Of a DNA stretch of 64,000 bases, positions 22,136-30,657 are shown in pieces. Each line of letters opens with the position of its first letter. Position 1 is the first letter of the stretch. This DNA is from Anisus vortex (taxonomy: Eukaryota > Mollusca > Gastropoda > Planorbidae), in NCBI GenBank assembly GCA_949126835.1, contig OX421508.1:658501-722500 (forward strand), read 5' to 3'. A model generated the notes under the pieces. The model worked only from the letters and a program-made list of their open reading frames with translations, was not told where the DNA came from and ran no database searches. A program made the translations under genes and the position numbers.

Positions 22136-23915
22136 ATAAATATATCGTTTAAGATTTCAAAACATTGGATGCTTAGGGCAATAGTGAGTTATATCCCTGA
22201 TTCCTAGATATATAATCTACGTATAGAAGGATCCACTATTGCTGGGACATTAGATCTGTAGTCAGCGAGTCTACCTATAGTCCTAGAGACAACCCGGTTT
22301 AGATAAGCCCCCATTATTTCTTAGATATTCCTTGCTTTAAAGCATTAATACAAATATAGATTCTATACTAAAATGATGAATAAAATATTTTATCTTATAT
22401 TTGATTTCAGTCAATTTCTGTAGACAACAATAAATCAGTAAGTCAGAAACATTGCATTCGTCTGAATATGTTTTGATTGACGTGATGTGCATAGTTAAAA
22501 TTTCCTTTTTAAACAAAATATTTTATGTCCAGTTGTACGACTAGTCCAATAGCAAACGACGCTAAGTCAATTAAAATAAAAAGTTAAAGATATCTTCTAG
22601 ATCTAGATCGATGGACAAGGCGCAATCAAAGTTTGAAAATGTAATTGTTAAGACATATTTCTTGATTTAATTTGTGTTTCGAAGAATTGTAAACAGTTTG
22701 CAAAGCATATTGAAAATTGAAATGATGTTACGTAATTCTATTACATAGGCTATTCATATATTGTCAAGTTATTTGTTTATAAAATACAAACAATGTAAAG
22801 GTCTTTATGTATATAGTATTACAAAATGTATGTATTTTTAACGAAATTAATGTCAATTAAAATTTTATTATCGTTCTCTTATTCAAGGCGGAAGGAATTG
22901 ACCAAGGCAAAACATTAATTGTAAGTAAACAATAACGTGTATTGCAAACATAACTTACCAACTATTAATAACCAATCCAGTCACTGACAAGTCTTAATGA
23001 GGTGTGACTTTACAAATGGAAGAGATCATGAACTTCAGGTGACAATTCCCGCCATTTTCGTAAACAAAAAAAATGCTTTTGGCGGTGTTTAACAATTGAT
23101 TTCAACCTCGACGGCCAGATCTGGTCTTTTAGAATTATACAAAGGATAAAAGATTAGTTATGAGGAATCCGTTTTTAACATCAAAAGTGAGTAGGCGATA
23201 TTTAGTACTCAAAGTGTTAGTAGCGTTAAGTTAAATTTAGATATGTTTATCAAATAATTTAGTGAAGAGTTGCGTCCTTGGTTATTAAAAAAACACAATT
23301 CGTTGATTCAAAAAAGCAACATAACGAAAATACTTTTGCATCAAGCAATTAATTTGGGATTATAAATAGGTGATTCTTCAAATATGACATTCACAATCCA
23401 TTGTTTTATTTTGGCAACATCTTTTGGAAATGAAATAAAATGTAATACACTTCACCTTTTCGTAAAAAAAAAAGTAACGCAGCATACAGACATGTTTTGA
23501 AGAAAAAAAAAGAATGGGACCGGAAATGTTTTACACTTCGACCCTTTATGCGTGCATTATATTTAAGACTTGTCAATTGTGATATTATTATAAATGTTTA
23601 TATTGTATTTTTAAAAAGTTACCTCAAGATTTGATTGATATTGTTTCGACTATTTAATAATTTCTAGTTTTTCAGTTACTTGTTTGCCTATCATGTAATT
23701 TCCATATAGGCCTATTAGAATTTTATTTCAATATTTAATTTTTAGTGCTACTTTTTAAATAGTTTTCTTATTTTTTATTTTACAGAGACGGGAGAAAAGC
23801 ACTTTCGCAGGAGTTGAAGTAAATTGTGTTTCCTCCATTAGTTCTGAGATATTAAAGGGACAAAAATAATTGTTTACCTTTACATTATATATACACGTAT
23901 TTATATATCTATTTA

Positions 23916-23952
<37 letters not shown>

Positions 23953-24203
23953 CTCACTCTGTCTCTCTGTCTGTGTCTCTCTGTCAAATTATCTTGCTGT
24001 TATGGTTCTCATAATATTTTTTTTATTATTTTTGGTAAATCAAACATAAACAATAATAAGTAGATTTAAATACATAACAGAGGAGAAAGGTTGACCGGTG
24101 GTCGGAAGTCCTGACTTTCTCTGGTCATGCGTAATGCCTTTTGCATTTCTTTCTAAATGTATATCTGTCCGGAGCCCAACCCAACACTATCTCTCTCTCT
24201 CTC

Positions 24204-24257
<54 letters not shown>

Positions 24258-25002
24258 AATATCCATAGATTAGTAACTCAATCAAGCAATTAAACTATCT
24301 ATATATCCAACCATATATTTTATTATCTGTTTATCTAACTCTAGACTCTGGATCTATCCATCTATCGTTATATATTTATCTATCTACCCCTTTTATCTAT
24401 CTATCTATCTATCTATCTTTCCATCTATCAATCTATTTATCAAATTTTGTATCCATGTAATTATATATTAAAAATCTATGTAGACCTATGTGTTTTTAAC
24501 CGATAAAAATGTATTTATTCCTCTGAATATTGAGTGGATAGAGAGAGAGGAAGAGAAAGGGAGATAGGCAGATGGAGAAATTAGACATAGAAGGATAAGG
24601 GGGAGAACGAGAGGAGGAGATAGGGAGAAAGAGGGAGAGAGTAAGGGAGTCAAGGAAAAAAGATAATATAGAAAGAGGTGGAGAGAGAGAGAGACAGGAG
24701 GGATAGCGTAGAGAGAGATTGTAAGAGAGAGAGAGAGAATTAGGTCAATAAGGCGTAAGAGTTAGTGTGTGCGTGAGAGAGAGATAGAGAGAGGGAGAGA
24801 GAGAGCGAGAGAGAGAGAGAGAGGGAGAGAGAGAGGGAGAGCGAGAGAGAGAGAGAGGGGGGGAGAGAGAGAGGGAGAGAGAGAGGGAGAGCGAGAGAGA
24901 GAGAGGCCGAGAGAGAGGGAGAGAGAGAGCGAGAGAGAGAGAGGGAGAGCGAGAGAGAGAGAGGGAGAGGGAGAGCGAGAGAGAGAGAGGGAGAGAGAGA
25001 GG

Positions 25003-25035
<33 letters not shown>

Positions 25036-27490
25036 GGAGAGCGAGAGAGAGAGAGGGAGAGAGAGAGGCCGAGAGAGAGGGAGAGAGAGAGCGAGAGAGA
25101 GAGGGGGAGAGCGAGAGAGAGAGAGAGAGAGGGAGAGCGAGAGAGAGAGAGAGAGCGAGAGAGAGAGAGGGAGAGAGAGAGAAAGAGAGCGAGAGAGGGA
25201 GAGAGAGAGAGGGAGAGCGAGAGAGAGAGAGGGAGAGAGAGAGCGAGAGAGAGAGAGAGGGAGAGAGAGAGAAAGAGAGAGAGAGAGAGCGAGAGGGAGA
25301 GAGAGAAGGAGATCAATAAGGCGAAAGAGTTAGTGTGTGCGTGAGAGAGAGAGAGAGAGACAGAGAGAGAATGAAAGAGTAGAGACAAAAATTTTATCCA
25401 CTCACTCAATAAACAGTATAGTTTGTATGTCAATGGATTCACAAGGATGACTGTGAGTGAATTGGATTTAAGTGAGGAAGAGTTGCGCAGCGTCATCCTC
25501 ACTCTCTCGTCCAGCCCCCCACCCTCACACACACGTTACCCAGATGCAAGACGTAGTGTAGTTTGTATGTAGTGACTCAATGGAAACATTAAGGAAAGTT
25601 TTTCTGAAACGTGTAGAGTGAGTTATCATTCAAATGGAACTAGTAGCAACACAAACTCATCATATTTAGGCTACATTTAAACAACATTTAAAACTTATAT
25701 CTGATTCTATTTAACATTTATTTATATTAAAGAAAATGAAAAAATAAAGTAATAGACTTTACAAAATTAAAGTTATTTTAATAAATGTATAGATCTACAT
25801 TTGTTATACATTTCGAACTATTTCAGCTTGTTATGTGGATGTTGAAACATATACCTGGGGTAAGTGAAGATAAAAAAAAATTATTTACGTCTGCAATTTT
25901 CGTTCTTTCTACCTGTTGTTCTCCATGAATAGTCGTAGATTTGTATTGTTATCACTAACCTATATAAATAGACTGGCACTGGTTTTATAAAATTGCGGAA
26001 TTTTCTAGAATCTTCTAGAATGTAAAATATTGACCCAAATCTCTAATTGTTTTTTAAATAGAGCCTCAAAATGACAGCCCAATTTGTATTATTACATCAT
26101 CTAGATGTGCCAAATCGTAAATTGCATCGGACATTTGTCTCAGCTGATATTCTCGTTGTTTTCTCGGATGTATTCGCGTTGGCTAATATGAAGAACACAA
26201 ATAGTTACAAATGGGAGGGATGAACAAAGCGGGAAAATGTTTGGGGGGGGGGGGGGAGAGATTATCATGAGAATAATGTTTGCATATACGATACCGGTAG
26301 CCAAAATACTATTCGGTTCGTACCCAGATTCTCAAATAGTAAATCCAAAAAAATCGGATTCGATACTCGATAGAAATAGATTAGGCCTACTTGGTTAAAC
26401 CCTAACATATATAGATAAGTGTGTTGTTTTTTGTTGTTGTTTTTCTCTGTTTTGTTTAACATATATCATTTATTACATTCTATGAGTAGTGAACATTGTT
26501 TACAAATTTTAACATTTGTGCATTCCAGCACTAGGCTATAATTACATTCTATGAGTAGTGAACATTTTTTACAAATTTTAACATTTGTCCATTCCAGCAC
26601 TAGGCTATAATTTAAACAAAAAGTTCTTTCCTTGGTTTTCTTTTTCTATTTATTCAATTGTAGGTTATAGTTTAAACAACAAGTGCTCTAGAAATAAAAT
26701 TATGTTTTCTGTTGTTTTTTTTCATTGTATTTCAGGAATCCTCAACAGTTTCACCCAAACCAGGAAGTGGTTAGGTAAATATTATCACCTGGAGCATAGA
26801 TAATGGGTCGTCTATAAATGACGCCACGTACTTGGTTATGGTGAGGGCGGTCTGACACTTGTGACGATCTGTGACGAGATGGAGGGAACTGTGACGTCAA
26901 GTGTTTCAAGCAATTTTTTTAAATCTTTTCCAAGTTTTTACTTTATTTACACCTCTAGCTATTTATAGTTCTGATTATCAATGGCGTAGGGTGCCTGAGA
27001 GAGAGAGAGAGACAAGGTAGAAGGGCTTCCAAAAAGCACACATTGGAAATAGGGTGCTGGATGGGGGGGGGGGGCATAGCAGTCGAAGTCTGACCTCATC
27101 AAATTTCATTATAAATTATTCATTCACTCATATTTTATCTAATTCTTAATAATAAAAAAGCAACAGATATTTATAAACCTTTATATTAATAACTTGTTAT
27201 AAAACTTGTAGCACTCATTGTGATATTTAAAAAAATGTATCCAGTAAATTATTATTCCCAAGAGTTTGGACGCTATTAGTTAACTCTGCCAAGACAATAA
27301 ATTATGAGCAGGCCTGAACAATTATCTCAAAATTAATTCCTTCTGATAATATCTTTATTTTACAGATCACTATAGACTAGAAGCAACCAAGCGGAACGCC
27401 AATAACCAGACTTTGTTTTAATATTACATTACGATATTCAATCTCACTATTCAGTATAGGCCAATTAAAGGTTGCTCTTTTTTTTTAAGT
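19770..27490 (+). CDS. Candidate micro-exon gene encoding a small secreted protein (gene span)
   Basis: I do not recognise the protein, but the exon structure is striking. A 17-codon first exon encodes a signal peptide. It is followed by five tiny internal exons at 22411-22437, 22888-22920, 23786-23818, 25827-25859 and 26736-26774, of 27, 33, 33, 33 and 39 bp. Each has a pyrimidine-rich AG acceptor and a GT donor (gtaagt in three of them), each begins and ends in phase 0, and each is open in that phase. The fifth ends precisely with TAG. A terminal exon begins at 27366 after tttattttacag and carries an ATTAAA signal at 27464-27469. The predicted product is about 71 residues, or about 65 if exon 6 is skipped and exon 7 supplies the stop. 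The layout resembles the micro-exon genes known from schistosomes (signal peptide plus strings of symmetric exons of 36 bp or less). The join of exons is inferred from splice sites only. Confidence 0.6.
19899..21900. repeat. 22-bp minisatellite, exactly 91 copies, with 13-unit higher-order repeat
   Basis: The unit is cttactgaaatattactttg plus gt. The first eight units end in tttttt instead of ttggt. Later units alternate between ctga (G type) and ctta (T type). From about 20911 the order 4G-4T-1G-4T (13 units, 286 bp) recurs at 21197 and begins again at 21483. The whole array lies in intron 1 of the micro-exon gene. Confidence 0.97.
22102..22131. repeat. (TA)n microsatellite
   Basis: About 14 TA dinucleotides, within intron 1 of the micro-exon gene. 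Confidence 0.9.
22411..22437 (+). CDS. Micro-exon gene, exon 2 (27 bp)
   Basis: The acceptor is tatatttgatttcag and the donor gtaagtcag. The exon encodes SISVDNNKS in phase 0-0. Confidence 0.55.
22888..22920 (+). CDS. Micro-exon gene, exon 3 (33 bp)
   Basis: The acceptor is cgttctcttattcaag and the donor gtaagtaaa. The exon encodes AEGIDQGKTLI in phase 0-0. Confidence 0.6.
22980..23500 (+). repeat. Dispersed repeat, copy 1 (second copy at 58200-58635)
   Basis: It shares with 58200-58635, in the same order and orientation, gacaagtcttaatgaggt, gcgttaagttaaatttag, tttgcatcaagcaa, gggattataaataggtgatt, cacaatccat, acatcttttggaaat and cagacatgttttg. It lies in intron 3 of the micro-exon gene. 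The element type is unknown, and no terminal repeats were identified. Confidence 0.75.
23786..23818 (+). CDS. Micro-exon gene, exon 4 (33 bp)
   Basis: The very strong acceptor ttattttttattttacag is paired with the donor gtaaattg. The exon encodes RREKSTFAGVE in phase 0-0. The leading R-R could be a dibasic processing site if the product is a peptide precursor; that is speculation. Confidence 0.55.
23915..24425. repeat. (CT)n and (TCTA)n microsatellites
   Basis: CT runs lie at about 23919-23985 and 24190-24256, and TCTA runs at about 24355-24425. All are within intron 4 of the micro-exon gene. Confidence 0.9.
24535..25375. repeat. Polypurine (GA)-rich block about 840 bp long
   Basis: Almost pure A/G on the plus strand from 24770 to 25310, built from gagagaga with interspersed gggaga, gcgaga and ggccgaga. 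The same unique edge (tcaataaggcg.aagagttagtgtgtgcgtgagagag) occurs at 24745-24780 and 25313-25350, so a block about 568 bp long was duplicated or the array was copied with its edge. The long frames on both strands here (191 and 256 codons) are low-complexity artefacts. Confidence 0.95.
25827..25859 (+). CDS. Micro-exon gene, exon 5 (33 bp)
   Basis: The acceptor is tttcgaactatttcag and the donor gtaagtgaag. The exon encodes LVMWMLKHIPG in phase 0-0, a hydrophobic and possibly amphipathic segment. Confidence 0.6.
26472..26609. repeat. 69-bp tandem duplication
   Basis: The segment attacattctatgagtagtg...ccagcactaggctata occurs twice in tandem (26472 and 26541) with a couple of changes. It lies in intron 5 of the micro-exon gene. 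Confidence 0.9.
26736..26774 (+). CDS. Micro-exon gene, exon 6 (39 bp, ends in stop)
   Basis: The acceptor gttttttttcattgtatttcag is strong. The exon encodes ESSTVSPKPGSG and then TAG, immediately followed by gtaaat. If that donor is used, the stop sits exactly at the exon edge and exon 7 is 3'UTR. The Ser/Pro/Gly-rich tail suggests a disordered C-terminus. Confidence 0.5.
   Translation, partial: ESSTVSPKPGSG
27366..27490 (+). other. Micro-exon gene, terminal exon / 3'UTR with ATTAAA
   Basis: It begins after tatctttattttacag. If joined directly to exon 5 it would add ITID and a stop. ATTAAA at 27464-27469, followed by a T-rich stretch, fits a polyadenylation site. Confidence 0.45.
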
Positions 27491-27737
27491 TTTTCTTAAG
27501 TGCGACATAATATAGCATTAATACGTTATTAAAATGAATTTGTTTAAATCTATAGTATATCAATTTATAGACCTGATTAGTTTCTCATTATAATAATATT
27601 TCAATAAAAAACTCATAATGACTAAAATTAAATGTTAATTATGAATCAATATTGTTCAGTTTGGTGTTTAATTTATTTCAACTTTGTATATATTTCTATC
27701 AACATTTTAATCTGTAGTTTTATGCATAGGCCTATGT

Positions 27738-27840
27738 ACAGTGGTACCTCGGGTTACGAACGCCCCAGGTTACGAACTTTTCAGGTTACGAACAACAATA
27801 TAGCAAATGTGTTGTCTCAGGCTACGAACGAAGAGAGACA
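27738..27840 (+). mobile_element. MITE end, pogo/Tigger-like
   Basis: Starts at TA|cagtggtacctcgggttacg and contains three gttacgaac words. That terminal sequence and TA target are typical of Tc1/mariner-pogo-type non-autonomous elements. The opposite inverted end was not found, so the copy is truncated. Confidence 0.5.
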
Positions 27841-28254
27841 GATAGGACGGTATAACGTTGGAGACAAACGATCGTTTACAATAGAAACGAAGACCTCGCA
27901 GTACTTAGCGCTTGCCTAGTAGGCATATTCTATTTTTGTTACGCGGGCGCTGCCTAAATTTCATTGGCCTTGTTACACTGCAGGAACATGTTTTTTAGCA
28001 TTGGCAGATTTTCTCTTCAATATTGTCCCTTGTTAACCCCAATCAATTCTAGGAAGCAAACATCTAAAATAGTTGAGGTAAATAAATTATGTAAATGGTG
28101 TTCGTGTGTGTGTGACATCGCTAATCAGTACTGCATTGGATAAGTCAGGTGCAAGAATCGTTGAATACTGTTTAGGAAATTCAAGATTAAAGTAGGCATC
28201 GAGATCTGACCAGTGAATATTTCTATACAGTACTAAACAATAATTGAACTAGAA
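27841..28254. other. Spacer, no gene seen
   Basis: An open frame at 27632-27919 overlaps the MITE end and has no coding features. Nothing further is recognised. Confidence 0.3.
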
Positions 28255-28448
28255 CAGGGATCGTCAAACCTGGCACGCAAATCGGTTTTAAATGGCACAC
28301 GGAAGACCTTCAAAAACGCTATAAAAGTTGTCTTTTTTTTTTACAAGAAATTGATTGCGAGAGCAGGGTGACTGTTAAAATGTTGGCACGCAAAATGAAT
28401 TAGAATTCCTACTTTGGCACACATTTATCGAAAGGTTGCCGACCCCTG
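28255..28448. mobile_element. hAT-type MITE, family A
   Basis: Begins cagggatcgtcaaacctggc and ends ggttgccgacccctg, imperfect inverted ends. Flanks aactagaa and gcctagaa are a decayed 8-bp target duplication. Internal words (ttggcacgc, gaattagaa.tcc, actttggcac) match the copies at 49664 and 59562. Confidence 0.8.
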
Positions 28449-28619
28449 GCCTAGAACATGTCTAATAGTAATCAATCATGAAGGAATCGTAGTATTACAG
28501 TATCGATACGGTCAGTGGTATTCATAACCTACATCGAGTCCGACTACGAGGCACGATGACAGAGTTCGTGGAAGGCCAGTTCAGGACCACTGTCCTTGGG
28601 AATGAAACAATTTATAAAT

Positions 28620-29600
28620 ACAGTGTCTGTTTTTTTTATTAGCTGTTCGTCCCTCATTTCCGAAGATGACACGTCTCCCAGTCGCATTGTGGCTTATTTG
28701 GTGGCCTATCAGTCCTATATGGGCCCTGAACGTTTTTTTTTTCAAGTATTGCACACAAATGTTGTTGCTGTTGGGTTTGGTAGAGCATTGAAGGTTTGCT
28801 TGGCTTTTCTATTTGTACATTTTTTTTCAGCCCTAGAGGTTCTCTTACTTTCTGCGAATTGTGCTTCGGACGATATAACATTTCGCCACCTGCTTCTGTC
28901 GGCCGCCAGTATCTCTGTATGGGTCTATATCAAGTTCTTTCAAGGTTGTTTTTAGATAATGTGTAAATCTATTATTTTTGGCCGCCTGTTCTTCTTTTGC
29001 CGTTATTCGGCAATCTGTAATCCGACAGTCTCACTAAATGACCAGCCAATCGCGTCTGAGATTTCAGAAGCTGAGTCTGAATGCTAGACGAGGCTGCCCT
29101 GAGAAGCACTTCTGTGGGACCTAATGTTGCCAACGTATTTTTAGTAATTTGCGAAGACAACCGACATTGAAGTGATTGAGTTGTTTTGCATGCCTGCTAT
29201 ACACTGACCATATATCACTCACATACAGAAATTATGTTGGCAGTATAGTAGCACTGTATACTTTTAGCTTGATGTCTAAACGGAGTCCTTTTCTGTCTCA
29301 AACGTTTTCCGAAGGCGCCCAAAGGTGATGCTTACTGGAGTTAGTGTATTACAGACAAATCTCGTCATAAATATTGCCAATGTAGGTGAATTTGTCAACA
29401 ACCTTATGTTGTTGGCCCTTGACTGTGATTTCTGGATCTGATTGCAATATCCCTGGTGCAGGTTGCTGTTTTCTTTGTGTTTATAGTAAGACCAAAATTA
29501 TCACAGGCTTTAGTGGAGCAATCCATGAGGGCTCTGTAACACCCGGTACAACTATTCAATGTTTGGTTGTGGGTTGAGAACAAGGGAAATAACTGAGAAA
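28620..29600 (-). pseudogene. LINE relic (craniofacial-development-protein-2-like RT family), 3' half
   Basis: Minus-strand frames give DNFGLTINTKKT (29400-29610), the L-R-A-x-S-S-S-I-Q-T...RLAGHLVRLSDYRLP block (28972-29160), then LKELDIDPYRD and a C-terminal HIGLIGH-type segment. These are ordered pieces of the RT C-terminus found in a LINE family common in molluscs and often annotated as craniofacial development protein 2-like. Frameshifts and gaps separate the pieces, so it is dead. Confidence 0.7.
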
Positions 29601-29610
29601 ATAACAACAC

Positions 29611-30657
29611 CCAAAAAAAAGTTTTAAATTTGACAATAATTTATTCTACAAAATTGTGGAAAGAAATGAAATATTTTTATAGCCGCAAAAAAAATATTTG
29701 TTACATCCTATAGACTATATCTAGAAAATTTATTATTCTTAAAAGAATTTTTTCTTAACATCAAGTATAATGCACATAGAAAAAGACGTTACTAAACTAT
29801 TATAAGCTAAATAATATAAAATTATAATATAAAAATTAACTCATTATGACAACAGCTACAGCCCTTTGGGGAAGGAGGGGAGGATAAATGCAATTTATGA
29901 TATATGATATACTAGGATAGATATGATACATTACATTTATCCCATTGTGTAATAATTCTACTCATTCCTTTAACTCAACTATTATATTGTCTCTTTGAAT
30001 ATATTACAGTTCTGTGTTACAGCCAATGAATGATCATTTTGTTGTTTTTAATTTTACAGTCCCACAAAGAAATGAAACAAATAACATAAAACTTAAAATA
30101 CAGTTACATTATTCTAACAACAACAATAAATTGCATTATAACAATAAAATGCATTATAACAATGAATTGCTTAAGAAACCTTTTTTGTCATAAATTTGCA
30201 ATGGATATTTAAGTTGAAGTACAACTTTGAATGATCTAATAAATGTATACATGTGTGACTCAGTGGTAGGGCTTTAGTTTGTTAGTTTCAATGTCCAAAG
30301 TTTGAATCATGGCTTCTGCTCAACATCGAAGCGCAAAGTACTAAAGCATATAATATTGTAATGAATAAGTAGGTATAACTGTATATTTGATTAATTTTGT
30401 AACTGAGATGTAAGTCTAATGGTTGACGATCATTAAAGAAGGACCAGAACAAACAATACAACTTTTGTGAAGAATAATATTGATATTATTAAATGGTTGG
30501 AAACATTACATAATATGTAACCGTATGGGCAAGCACATAACAAGTACCAGTGAAGCGAGAAATCATAGCAAAGAAAATGGATATGGAATATGGAGTGGCC
30601 GACAGAAAATCTAACTAGACTAGCTATTGTGGCATTCACCGTGAGCAAGACATTAAA
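29611..30657. other. 3' flank of the BTB-BACK gene, no other gene seen
   Basis: AT-rich unique DNA with the expected position for the 3'UTR of the minus-strand gene. Reverse-strand AATAAA is present near 29640 (tttatt on this strand), but I cannot tell whether it is used. Confidence 0.35.

Noticed and set aside
23100..23190. Additional micro-exon ending at gtgagtagg (23188)
   Set aside because: The acceptor side (cgacggccag) lacks a pyrimidine tract and the segment lies within a dispersed repeat.
24762..25532. Long open frames on both strands through the (GA)n block
   Set aside because: A GA repeat has no stops in most frames; the products are only S-L or R-E repeats and nothing supports translation.
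26805..26905. Possible small transposon with tgacg/cgtca words
   Set aside because: The words gtgacg and tgacgtca recur, but no inverted ends or target duplication could be delimited.
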